Source: Pseudoalteromonas sp. P1-25 (GTDB lineage: Bacteria > Pseudomonadota > Gammaproteobacteria > Enterobacterales > Alteromonadaceae). Taken from it: 44,150 bases of DNA. Numbering within the stretch: position 1 is the stretch's first letter; each line of letters begins with the position of its first letter. The DNA lies in assembly GCF_001401805.1 (NCBI RefSeq), contig NZ_LKDW01000033.1, positions 1 through 44,150 on the forward strand, read 5' to 3'. The translations under genes and the position numbers were made by a program. Positions 1-7,512 of this stretch are shown here, piece by piece. The notes beneath the pieces are model-generated. The model ran no database searches. It was not told the DNA's origin and was given only the letters and a program-made list of their open reading frames with translations.

Positions 1-91
1 TCTTAACCTCTTTGTGAATTAATGTTTTTATTTTTTGCACAAAGAGAAGCAAAAGAGGAATAAATGAGAAAACATATAAGTAGTAGCGAAT

Positions 92-292
92 ATAAAACCC
101 GTACAGGCGTGAAGCCTGCTCACGCAATTTTTTAAATACGTAAAAGCGTTGCTTTTAAAACGCCAGCAAGCTGTGCGTCTACAACACAATACACACCGTT
201 CATAAAACCCGTACAGGCGTGAAGCTTGCTCACGCATTTTTTTAAATACGTAAAAGCGTTGCTTTTAAAACGCCAGCAAGCTGTGCGTCTAC
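92..292. repeat. Two tandem copies of a REP/iREP doublet
   Basis: A 110-bp period is visible: the segment starting at 92 recurs at 202 almost unchanged. Each copy holds a forward hairpin (GCGTGA, 7-nt loop, TCACGC; 101-125 and 211-235), a small AAAAGC-GTT-GCTTTT hairpin, and an inverted partner ending in GTCTAC (161-182 and 271-292), which reads as GTAG plus a hairpin on the other strand. A GTAG tetranucleotide next to an imperfect hairpin is the usual signature of REP sequences mobilised by RAYT proteins. The same parts recur at 1431-1453, 3192-3213 and 3710-3843. Confidence 0.8.
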
Positions 293-300
293 GAGTTATC

Positions 301-646
301 TAGCCCTTCGGGCACGCTCCACGTTCCAGTTCGTCGCAGAGCTCCTCTCGCTCCAGCTTGAAAGCAAAACTTTTTGCTTGTCTAGCCCTTCGGGCACGCT
401 CCACGTTCCAGTTCGTCGCAGAGCTCCTCTCGCTCCAGCTTGAAAGCAAAATTTTTTGCTTATCTAGCCCTTCGGGCACGCTTCACGTTCCAGTTCGTCG
501 CAGAGCTCCTCTCGCTCCAGCTTGAAAGCAAAATTTTTTGCTTGTCTAGCCCTTTGGGCACGCTCCACGTTCCAGTTCGTCGCAGAGCTCCTCTCGCTCC
601 AGCTTGAAAGCAAAACTTTTTGCTTGTCTAGCCCTTTGGGCACGCT
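301..646. repeat. 82-bp tandem repeat array, about 4.2 copies
   Basis: Units start at 301, 383, 465, 547 and 629 (the last partial), an exact 82-bp period with only a few substitutions. Each unit contains a GCCC-TTC-GGGC hairpin and an AAGCAAAA/TTTTGCTT inverted repeat, so a transcript would fold into repeated stem-loops. The array lies just downstream of the rfaH stop. No convincing coding frame is seen. Confidence 0.9.
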
Positions 647-718
647 TCCGCCCCTAGGTTGCAGTTCCTACGTACTGATGTTTAATCAATTTTAAGGTGT
701 AAAGGGGCAGCTTAGCTT

Positions 719-1201
719 TTACTGCTTAATATCTTTATTATCGACACTTACTTCGATTTTTTGGTTAAGTAAGTTAATAAGTAAAATACTGCGCATGTCG
801 CCGTCGGGCTCTTTGTATATTGCTGCAACGTTATTAAATGTATTGTTATGTACGCTTACTGTGTCGCCTGCTTTTGGTATTGTTGATTCGGCAGAGCTTG
901 TGCGTTCGTATTTAAGTTGCTCTATTAGAGCTTCTGGTACTATTTGGTAACGGGTGCCATAAGATACAAAGCCATTTATGCCGCGCGTATTTTTTACAGC
1001 AGAAAAGTTACCGTTTTGAGACTCTAAGCAAATAAATAAGTAGTTTGGAAATAGAGCAGACTGTTTAACAGTTCGCCTGCCTTTGATGAGTTTTTCAGTG
1101 GTTAATTTTGGATAAAAAACTTCAATGCCTTGATTTAGTAAGTTGGTGGCTGCTCGCTCTTCTTGGCGAGGTTTACATGTAACTAAATACCAACTTTTCA
1201 C
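719..1201 (-). CDS. rfaH: RfaH-type transcription antiterminator (NusG paralogue)
   Basis: Specialised NusG paralogue expected to bind RNA polymerase at an ops-type pause and increase processivity through long surface-polysaccharide operons. The protein is 160 residues, close to the roughly 162 of E. coli RfaH. Its N-terminus (KSWYLVTCKPRQEERA) is the classic NGN start, FPNYLFI matches the conserved FPGYVF segment, and a KOW-type C-terminal domain (about 110-155, GDTVSV...RSILLINLL) follows. The start chosen is GTG at 1201, preceded by AAGGA at 6-nt spacing; a more upstream GTG would add 12 residues lacking family similarity. It lies downstream of, and in the same orientation as, the polysaccharide cluster at 3943-25188, its probable target. 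A dedicated paralogue such as LoaP or ActX is less likely given the RfaH-like length. Confidence 0.85.
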   Translation of the reverse strand: MKSWYLVTCKPRQEERAATNLLNQGIEVFYPKLTTEKLIKGRRTVKQSALFPNYLFICLESQNGNFSAVKNTRGINGFVSYGTRYQIVPEALIEQLKYERTSSAESTIPKAGDTVSVHNNTFNNVAAIYKEPDGDMRSILLINLLNQKIEVSVDNKDIKQ

Positions 1202-1260
1202 AGCAATCCTTACTTCATACACAATTGCAACAAACACAACATTATTTTTAACAGCAACTG

Positions 1261-1290
1261 ATTATAAACAATTTAAGTTTCTTAAGTAAA
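1261..1290 (-). promoter_or_regulatory. Probable sigma70 promoter of rfaH
   Basis: On the minus strand a perfect TATAAT (1266-1261) lies 18 nt downstream of TTTACT (1290-1285). It is about 60 nt upstream of the rfaH GTG start, correctly oriented. The -35 box is only partly consensus. Confidence 0.5.
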
Positions 1291-1389
1291 TAGCCGTTTA
1301 AGGTAAATACGCACTTACTTTGTTAACAGCAGCCATTATATTTGTTGTAGCTATTGCTGTTTATATAATCTAAACCTAGCTTAAAATAC

Positions 1390-1453
1390 GCGCTTAGGCT
1401 TACTATTTAAACGCGATATAAAGCCTAAGTGCGCCAGCAAGCAAAGCGCCTAC
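1390..1453. repeat. Inverted repeat followed by an iREP hairpin
   Basis: GCGCTTAGGCTT (1390-1401) pairs imperfectly with AAGCCTAAGTGCGC (1421-1434). It is followed by an inverted REP (1431-1453) that reads GTAG-GCGC...GCGC on the minus strand, the same family as the copy at 3821-3843. Part of the arm sequence recurs in weaker form near 1672-1708. Confidence 0.6.
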
Positions 1454-1492
1454 AAGGCTACCCTATTTATAAATTAATAGCTTAAAAGGCTA

Positions 1493-1601
1493 TTGCACAA
1501 GGAGAAGAAAAAGAGGAGTAAATGAGCAATGATTATGCAAAAGCAATTATATATTCTTACTACTCTATAACGCAGCGTCTCTTGTCCTCTTTGTGAATAA
1601 A
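1493..1601. repeat. Short dispersed element with inverted ends
   Basis: The left end (TTGCACAAGGAG..., 1493-1526) matches 35-68 with only 3 differences in 34 bases. The right end (CCTCTTTGTGAATAAA, to 1601) matches positions 7-22. The two ends are near inverted repeats of each other (CACAARGAG / CTCTTTGTG). This looks like a roughly 109-bp non-coding element, with a second, incomplete copy at the window start. Between here and 1814 nothing else convincing is seen. Confidence 0.5.
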
Positions 1602-1814
1602 TCACTAAAATCCCATTGGGCAAAGATAAGTAAATCAATACTTACAAGTAGCAGCGAGTTTACCTCACGTTTAGCTTTATTATTTAAACGTCACATAATG
1701 CCTAAGAGTGTTACTAAGCAAGGCTCCTTCAATAACAATATACCTAAGTTTTGCTTAAATTACTGTTTAGCCCTACTTTTAACTTTACTCTTAAAAAACT
1801 AAATAAAGATACTT

Positions 1815-3191
1815 ATGCAAATACTTCACCACGGAGCGGTAAATGGTGTAACAGGCTCGTGCCACGAGCTCGTTATTAATAGCCAAACCAGCATACTAAT
1901 AGACTGCGGGCTTTTTCAGGGGGAAGACGCAAAAGATGATTTATCAATAGAGTTTAATGTTACGCACATTACTGCGCTTATTGTTACGCACTGCCATATT
2001 GACCACGTGGGGCGAATCCCCTATTTATTAGCAACGGGTTTTAAAGGCCCTATTTTTACTACGCTTGCCTCAGCTAGTTTGCTGCCACTCGTGATTGAAG
2101 ATGCGTTAAAAGTAGGCGTTACCCGCGATACAAAAATTATAAATGCGTGCTTAAGTTTGTTAAACAAGCGTATTGTTGCCGTTAATTTTAATACTTGGTT
2201 TGCGCTACCTTGCGCCAACGAGCAAATAGCTAAAGCGCGCTTTCAGCGTGCTGGGCATATATTAGGCTCAGCTTATGTGGAAATAGACATAGGCATTAAT
2301 ACAAAGAGTAATAGAAGCCATAGAGTTGTGTTTTCGGGCGATTTAGGTGCGCCTTACACGCCGCTGTTACCGGCTCCAAAGCCTCCTTATAAAGCCGACA
2401 CATTAGTTATAGAGTCAACCTACGGCGATAAAAACCATCAAGGCCGTAAAGAGCGCACTCAAACACTAAAAAACGTAATTGAACGCGCTGTTGCAGATAA
2501 CGGTGTGGTGTTAGTGCCGGCATTTAGTATTGGCCGTACACAAGAGCTACTTTACGAGTTAGAACAGCTAATACATCAATCAGCTAAAGGATCGCCTTGG
2601 CGAAAAATTCATGTAATTTTAGACTCCCCCATGGCTGCCAATTTTACCGAGCAATATATTAAATTTAAACATTTATGGGATGCAGAGGCTAAACGTAAAG
2701 TAGCCAAAGGCCGGCATCCGCTAGATTTTGAAAACCTAACCACGGTTGATACCCATAGTGAACATATCGCCATTATTAATTATTTAGCGTCGCGCCAAAC
2801 ACCCGCCATTATTTTAGCTGCCAGTGGTATGTGCAGTGGTGGGCGAATAGTAAATTACCTAGAGCGCTTTTTAGGTGACAAAACAACCGATGTATTGTTT
2901 GTTGGCTACCAAGGCCGCGGTACATTGGGCCGCGATATACAAAAATATGGCCCCCGCAATGGCTATGTTTTTATAAACAATACACGCCTTACAATTAATG
3001 CACAGGTGCATACCATTAGCGGCTACAGCGCCCATGCCGATCAAAACGGGTTAGTTAAGTTTGTAACCGGCATGCGTAAAAAGCCAAGCCATATAAAAAT
3101 TGTGCACGGCGATAATGAGGCAAAGCGCGCATTAGCAAGTAAGTATAAAGAGGTATTGGGCAGTGAGATTAAAATTGAGATAGGAACTTAA
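1815..3191 (+). CDS. Beta-CASP metallo-beta-lactamase-fold RNase (YSH1/CPSF family)
   Basis: Predicted zinc-dependent RNA-processing nuclease of the MBL/beta-CASP family (COG1236 type, similar in layout to Thermus TTHA0252). Visible motifs are HCHIDH at residues 59-64 (motif 2), RAGHILGSA (motif 3 His), FSGDLG (motif 4 Asp), ESTYGD (beta-CASP motif A), SGMCSGGR, and SGYSAHADQ near the C-terminus (motif C His). The length of 458 residues fits the family and there is no signal peptide, so it should be cytoplasmic. It is transcribed opposite to rfaH and to the polysaccharide cluster, so it is probably an independent gene. A REP copy begins directly after its stop codon. Its substrate cannot be read from the sequence. 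Confidence 0.88.
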   Translation: MQILHHGAVNGVTGSCHELVINSQTSILIDCGLFQGEDAKDDLSIEFNVTHITALIVTHCHIDHVGRIPYLLATGFKGPIFTTLASASLLPLVIEDALKVGVTRDTKIINACLSLLNKRIVAVNFNTWFALPCANEQIAKARFQRAGHILGSAYVEIDIGINTKSNRSHRVVFSGDLGAPYTPLLPAPKPPYKADTLVIESTYGDKNHQGRKERTQTLKNVIERAVADNGVVLVPAFSIGRTQELLYELEQLIHQSAKGSPWRKIHVILDSPMAANFTEQYIKFKHLWDAEAKRKVAKGRHPLDFENLTTVDTHSEHIAIINYLASRQTPAIILAASGMCSGGRIVNYLERFLGDKTTDVLFVGYQGRGTLGRDIQKYGPRNGYVFINNTRLTINAQVHTISGYSAHADQNGLVKFVTGMRKKPSHIKIVHGDNEAKRALASKYKEVLGSEIKIEIGT

Positions 3192-3213
3192 TAGGCGTGA
3201 AGCTTGCTCGCGC
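3192..3213 (+). repeat. REP copy abutting the nuclease stop codon
   Basis: TAGGCGTGA, then AGCTTGC, then TCGCGC: the REP hairpin with ATAG in place of GTAG and one stem change. It begins directly after the TAA of the upstream gene and precedes the RAYT gene. Confidence 0.65.
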
Positions 3214-3242
3214 GAAAAGGATACAAAAAGGAATAAAACTAT

Positions 3243-3676
3243 ATGGCTAACACGCATAAACTTTTAAAAGGTAGGTGCCCTACCATTAATGCTTTTTATT
3301 CCATAACTTTATGTTGCGATTTCCGTAAGCCATTGTTTGCTAATTATTTAAATGCCCGGTTGATAGCTAGAGAGCTTGTTTTATTTTCAAAAGTAATTCT
3401 CATAACACTATTTGCTTTGTAATTATGCCTGATCATATACGTTGGCTTTTTCAATTAAATCGTAGCTCAGAATTATCTAACCTTGTCAGAAAGTTTAAGA
3501 ATATTACAACTTATAGGTTTAATAAGCATAACGGTACAAACGGGAAGATATGGCAAACAAATTATTATGACCACAAAATTAGAGGTGATGAAGATTTAAT
3601 AGCTCAAGCTAGGTATATAGTAGCGAACCCTTTACGCGCAAAGTTAGTAGACAACATAGGAAAATATCCGTACTGA
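3243..3676 (+). pseudogene. Decayed REP-associated tyrosine transposase (RAYT, Y1_Tnp family)
   Basis: Two overlapping frames together give a roughly 144-residue RAYT, which normally processes REP hairpins as a single-strand transposase. The first frame (ATG 3243, stop 3420) carries the N-terminal part (SITLCCDFRKPLF...ARLIARELVLFSK); the second carries FVIMPDHIRWLFQL and the tyrosine segment ARYIVANPLRAKLV. The break maps to the A-run at 3389-3392: one extra A, or a -1 ribosomal slip there, would join the frames exactly. In addition the HUH motif is damaged, reading H-I-R where active relatives have H-x-H. The ribosome site AAGGAATAAAACT precedes the ATG. REP hairpins lie on both sides. It is probably inactive; a programmed frameshift is the alternative, but the lost histidine argues against activity. 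Confidence 0.8.
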
Positions 3677-3709
3677 GGTTGTGTTTATTTGTAAAAGCTA
3701 CGCTTTTAA

Positions 3710-3843
3710 ACGCCAGCAAGCTGTGCTTCTACAACACAATATACACCGTTCATAAAACCCATGTAGGCGTGAAGCTTGCTCACGCAATTTGGTAAATATA
3801 TAAAAAGCGATGCTTTTAGTGCGCCAGCAAGCAAGGTGCCTAC
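3710..3843. repeat. iREP-REP-iREP array (BIME-like) next to the RAYT gene
   Basis: Inverted REP at 3710-3731, forward REP at 3763-3785 (GTAG + GCGTGA, 7-nt loop, TCACGC) and inverted REP at 3821-3843 (GTAG + GGC...GGCGC on the minus strand). The linker ACAACACAAT is shared with the array at 92-292. A worn copy (ACGTGAGGCTTGCTC) follows near 3882-3896. Confidence 0.8.
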
Positions 3844-3904
3844 AACACAATAAATATATACCAAACTTGAAAGTACATTTATACGTGAGGCTTGCTCAAA
3901 CAAA

Positions 3905-3936
3905 TAGGCTGCAAATTATTAAACTATTGCAGCCTA
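3905..3936 (-). terminator. Likely terminator of the polysaccharide cluster
   Basis: TAGGCTGCAA (3905-3914) and TTGCAGCCTA (3927-3936) form a perfect 10-bp stem with a 12-nt loop. On the minus strand it is followed by TTTGTTTG and lies directly after the last gene of the cluster (stop at 3943). Confidence 0.6.
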
Positions 3937-3942
3937 GCCATT

Positions 3943-5877
3943 TTAAGAGCCACTTACTTTGGGTAAAGCGGTAACATTGGTTTGGCTATTTTGCTTTTCT
4001 TGCCAGTTGAGGTCGCATATTCCGTCGGTAGGAGAAAATGCAGTGGGTGCTTGCAACAACAGTTTACGTATTAGGGGGTGGTCTGTATCATCACAAGCTG
4101 CTTTTAATTTGCCCAAAAATGGTTCTAGCTCATGCCATGGCATTTTTATCTCTTGTGCACTTAAAATTCTTGGGTGGTCAGTGCCAATAACATTGTCGCC
4201 AATAAGCAGCTCTTCAAATAACTTTTCGCCTGGGCGCAAACCTGTACATTTTATTTCTATATCACCATTTGGGCGCTTTTCGTGCTTAACTTCAAGCCCT
4301 GACAAATGAACCATTTTAGTTGCTAAGTCTTTAATTTTAACTGGCTCGCCCATATCTAGCACAAAAACATCGCCACCTACCCCCATGGCTCCTGCTTGAA
4401 TAACAAGCTGAGCAGCTTCAGGTATGGTCATAAAGTAACGAGTAATGTCTTGGTGAGTTAAAGTAATTGGGCCACCCGCTTTAATTTGTTTTCTGAACAG
4501 TGGCACAACAGAGCCTGATGACCCTAATACATTACCAAAGCGTACCATTGTAAAACGTGTGGTATTTTGAACCTCAGACAACCCTTGCAGCACAAGTTCG
4601 GCCATGCGTTTTGTAGTGCCCATAATATTTGTTGGGCGCACGGCTTTATCGGTTGATATAAGAACAAACGTGTCTACCTTTGCATTTATTGCTGCCGTAG
4701 CTACGTTATAGGTGCCGTAAATATTATTGCGAACACCTTCAACTACGTTGTGCTCTACTAATGGAACATGCTTATAGGCAGCTGCATGGTAAACAGTTTG
4801 CACGTTAAAAGTTGAGAACGTTGATTGAACCAACTTTTTATTTTGTATTGAGCCTAATATTGGCAATACTTCTATATTTAAATTATTTGCGTTGCAGTAC
4901 TCCGATAGCTCTTTCTCTATTGCATATAAAGCAAACTCCGAAAGCTCAAATAGTACAATTTTTGTAGGCTTATTTTTAACTATTTGCCTACACAGTTCAG
5001 AGCCGATTGAGCCACCAGCCCCTGTAACCATAACTACTTTGTTTTCTATATTTGCCGACATTAAATCTTGACGAGGCTGTACAGAGTCTCTACCTAGTAA
5101 ATCGTCTATCTCTACATCTTTAACTTCGTCGAGGTTAGTCGTGCCCGAAACAATATCTGCCATCCCAGGTACGGTCATTACTTGTAGCTTGAACTTTTCT
5201 ATTGCGTTAAGCACCTCTTTTCGACGGCTTCTTGAAGTGCTTGGCAAGGCAAGTAAAATTTTATTCGCACATTTTTGTTTGGCAATTTCGGCTATTTGTG
5301 AAGGTGCATGCACACATATACCCTGAATTAACGATAAATGCTTTTTAGGATCATCATCTATAAAAGCAACTGGCGAATACTCTGGGCCATTAGCTAATGC
5401 AGTTGCAAGTTGACGCCCCGCTGATCCCGCTCCGTATATAATAACCCCTTCTTTTCGACGCATTGTTATTTGCCCAACCACAGCGCGTACGGTTAGCCTT
5501 GCTCCACCTACAAATAAAATACAAAAGCTCGCGTATATAAACGGTACTGTACGCGGGACAGGTGCGCTTAAAAAGAAAGACAAAACGGTTAAGTAAACTG
5601 TAGAAAGTACTACACCAGCAATAATGGCCCACATAGCTTGTGTATTCATATAACGAAGCACGGCCCGGTATAAGCCAAGCTTAACAAAACTGAACAAGCT
5701 AAGGGGTAATACTGTTGCCAGTAGAATCCATGTGTGTGTATTTTTTAAAACAGCCGTGCTATCTAACCTTAGTAAAAAGGCGAGCCAAAAAGCGACAATA
5801 ATAAAAATGCTATCTACAACAAGTGATACAACTCTTTTTTGGGGGCGAGGCAAGTTAACTAAGAATTTTAAAAACAC
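3943..5877 (-). CDS. WbpM/CapD-type UDP-GlcNAc 4,6-dehydratase, membrane-bound
   Basis: Predicted to convert UDP-GlcNAc to UDP-4-keto-6-deoxy-GlcNAc, the precursor of QuiNAc, FucNAc and related sugars. The 644 residues fit the large membrane class: four N-terminal membrane segments (about 15-125), a first Rossmann domain with GAGSAG near residue 150, and a second, catalytic Rossmann domain with VTGAGGSIGSE near 290. The catalytic stretch STDKAV...TNIMGTTKR has Met where short-chain dehydrogenases have Tyr, which is normal for WbpM-type enzymes (Ser-Met-Lys triad). It is the last gene of the cluster, 160 bp after the initiating transferase gene, with hairpins in that gap. The neighbouring reductase and initiating transferase fit a pathway making and loading the first sugar. 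Confidence 0.92.
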   Translation of the reverse strand: MFLKFLVNLPRPQKRVVSLVVDSIFIIVAFWLAFLLRLDSTAVLKNTHTWILLATVLPLSLFSFVKLGLYRAVLRYMNTQAMWAIIAGVVLSTVYLTVLSFFLSAPVPRTVPFIYASFCILFVGGARLTVRAVVGQITMRRKEGVIIYGAGSAGRQLATALANGPEYSPVAFIDDDPKKHLSLIQGICVHAPSQIAEIAKQKCANKILLALPSTSRSRRKEVLNAIEKFKLQVMTVPGMADIVSGTTNLDEVKDVEIDDLLGRDSVQPRQDLMSANIENKVVMVTGAGGSIGSELCRQIVKNKPTKIVLFELSEFALYAIEKELSEYCNANNLNIEVLPILGSIQNKKLVQSTFSTFNVQTVYHAAAYKHVPLVEHNVVEGVRNNIYGTYNVATAAINAKVDTFVLISTDKAVRPTNIMGTTKRMAELVLQGLSEVQNTTRFTMVRFGNVLGSSGSVVPLFRKQIKAGGPITLTHQDITRYFMTIPEAAQLVIQAGAMGVGGDVFVLDMGEPVKIKDLATKMVHLSGLEVKHEKRPNGDIEIKCTGLRPGEKLFEELLIGDNVIGTDHPRILSAQEIKMPWHELEPFLGKLKAACDDTDHPLIRKLLLQAPTAFSPTDGICDLNWQEKQNSQTNVTALPKVSGS

Positions 5878-5945
5878 AATACATTTCCCTGAAGCTAGCA
5901 GTGATACTGCTATTCTATTGATTACAATTTTACTACAAGATGAAC

Positions 5946-5997
5946 AACTATTGCACTTAATAGTTAAAGACTATATGTAAAAGATTATATAGTCTTT
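5946..5997. repeat. Two adjacent perfect inverted repeats in the gap before the dehydratase gene
   Basis: AACTATT/AATAGTT (5946-5965, 6-nt loop) and AAAGACTATAT/ATATAGTCTTT (5966-5997, 10-nt loop) abut each other. They lie in the 160-bp gap between the initiating transferase and the dehydratase. Neither has a clear T-run on the minus strand, so they resemble a structured leader or operator more than a plain terminator. Confidence 0.6.
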
Positions 5998-6037
5998 ATG
6001 TATTTGGTTACTTTTTGTAAATTTGTGTGTTATTTGG

Positions 6038-6586
6038 CTATTTTACCCTATCGCCACTGCCACTTCCTGTGACGGTTTGTAGTATATAAGTGAAGTAGTA
6101 TTTTAGGTTAAGTGTGGCGATCATTTTTGCATCAGTTTCAGCTAGTAGTTCTGGAGTAGACATATCTATTTCGTTTACTTGTGCTAAACCTGTTATACCT
6201 GGGCGCACATCGTATATATTTTTAGCATCGCGAGCTTGTGTTAGCTCTTCTTGATTAAATAACCCTGGGCGAGGCCCAACTAAGCTCATCTCACCTTTAA
6301 GTACATTCCAAAGCTGCGGTAGTTCATCTAACTTTGTTTTACGTAAAAAGCCACCAAAGGGTGTAATAGACGCTGTACTAGCTAAGTGACTCGCTACAGA
6401 GGCTGTATCTACGGTCATTGTTCTAAATTTAACTAAAGTAAACGGGTTTTTATTACGGCCAACGCGCTCTTGCATAAAAAGTGGCGAGCCGGTATCAAAT
6501 AGGCCAATAATATATAAAATAATTAAAAATGGCATAGTAAGTACCAAACCCACTAATGAAAACAAAATGTCGAGCGTACGAATCAT
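6038..6586 (-). CDS. Initiating undecaprenyl-phosphate sugar-phosphate transferase (small PglC-type PHPT)
   Basis: Predicted to transfer a sugar-1-phosphate from a UDP-sugar to undecaprenyl phosphate at the inner membrane, starting repeat-unit assembly. The 182 residues match the minimal monotopic class: one N-terminal hydrophobic re-entrant segment (about 5-28), the KFRTM motif at 53-57, and the core DELPQLWN...[10 protein letters not shown] at about 87-107. There is no extra N-terminal membrane domain of the WbaP kind. It starts 8 nt after the reductase gene stop and is followed by the dehydratase gene. The gene pair suggests a 6-deoxy-HexNAc (QuiNAc-like) donor; the exact sugar is inferred, not seen. 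Confidence 0.9.
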   Translation of the reverse strand: MIRTLDILFSLVGLVLTMPFLIILYIIGLFDTGSPLFMQERVGRNKNPFTLVKFRTMTVDTASVASHLASTASITPFGGFLRKTKLDELPQLWNVLKGEMSLVGPRPGLFNQEELTQARDAKNIYDVRPGITGLAQVNEIDMSTPELLAETDAKMIATLNLKYYFTYILQTVTGSGSGDRVK

Positions 6587-6594
6587 TAATTAAC

Positions 6595-7512
6595 CTATTT
6601 AATTTTTGCAGATAATTTAAAGCCATTTTCAACTGAGTATGGAGGTACCCAATTGAGTGTTTTTTTGGTGTGCGTGATATCAACTTGTAGTGACCCAATC
6701 AACCTATCAACAATTTGTTTTTTCCCTAATACTTTACCAGCGAGTGAAAATAACGTTGTTGGAATTGGGAGTGTTAAGTTTGACTTACCCTGCACCTTAG
6801 CCATTAATTGTACCATTTCGGCAGTAGAAAGGTCATGATCATCACTTACTAAAAACACTTGATTAGCCGCATTGGGGTGTTCAACACACACTTTTATAAG
6901 ATCAACTAAATTATAAACAGATACTAAGCTTCTTTTATTGTTATTGATTGATCTAAAAGGTAGAGGAAAACCTTTATTAACTAAACGCATTAAAGATGCA
7001 AAGTTAGCCTTTACACCTTCTCCATATACTAAAGGTGGCCTTATTATTACTATTTCCATCCCCGTTTGTTGCCCTAAAGCGAGCAATTGCTGCTCAGCCT
7101 CTGCTTTTGAAATGCCATATGGATCTTCTGGGGCGCATTCTTGTTCATTAAAAGGCTTACGACCTGTCGTGCTTTCGCCATTTACTTTAATAGTACTGAT
7201 AAATATAAATCGCTTTACACCTGCTTTAGCTGCTTGAGAAGCTAAATTTAAGGTTCCTTTTGTATTTACAGCTCTAAATTCATCTATTGGATTTGCTGAG
7301 TTATCATCCATTATATGTACGCGAGCGGCGCAATGAATAAACACTTTAACTTCACTTAAATCTAAATCTTGAACTGGGTTACTAAGATCAAAAAATTGAT
7401 GTTTGTAGCTACCCGTAATTGGCTTGCGTCCTAATAACACGCACTCTTCGATGTTTATTTTTTTTAGTAGCTCTGTGCCAACAAAGCCACTATAACCAGT
7501 AATAGCGATCAT
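6595..7512 (-). CDS. WbpV-like NAD(P)-dependent sugar epimerase/reductase
   Basis: Extended short-chain dehydrogenase of 305 residues with the nucleotide-binding GYSGFVGTELL at residues 6-16 and a Tyr-x3-Lys catalytic pair in DPYGISKAEAEQ. The STIKVNG...EDPYGISK layout is typical of WbpV/WreQ-type reductases that turn UDP-4-keto-6-deoxy-GlcNAc into UDP-QuiNAc, or of related FucNAc epimerases. The context (dehydratase and initiating transferase next door) favours this role over UDP-glucose 4-epimerase. The start ATG overlaps the stop of the upstream glycosyltransferase gene by 4 bp (ATGA), indicating translational coupling. The product stereochemistry cannot be told from the sequence. Confidence 0.8.
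   Translation of the reverse strand: MIAITGYSGFVGTELLKKINIEECVLLGRKPITGSYKHQFFDLSNPVQDLDLSEVKVFIHCAARVHIMDDNSANPIDEFRAVNTKGTLNLASQAAKAGVKRFIFISTIKVNGESTTGRKPFNEQECAPEDPYGISKAEAEQQLLALGQQTGMEIVIIRPPLVYGEGVKANFASLMRLVNKGFPLPFRSINNNKRSLVSVYNLVDLIKVCVEHPNAANQVFLVSDDHDLSTAEMVQLMAKVQGKSNLTLPIPTTLFSLAGKVLGKKQIVDRLIGSLQVDITHTKKTLNWVPPYSVENGFKLSAKIK

Noticed and set aside
28..237. Minus-strand frame in the repeat block
   Set aside because: It runs through the REP doublets; similar frames arise at 3706-3903 for the same reason, so it is a product of the repeats.
301..646. CRISPR array
   Set aside because: The 82-bp units are contiguous with no unique spacers, and no cas genes are present.
1593..1802. 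A 69-codon plus-strand frame before the nuclease gene
   Set aside because: It overlaps the dispersed repeat end, has no ribosome site and shows no domain-like character; part resembles the repeat at 1396-1430.
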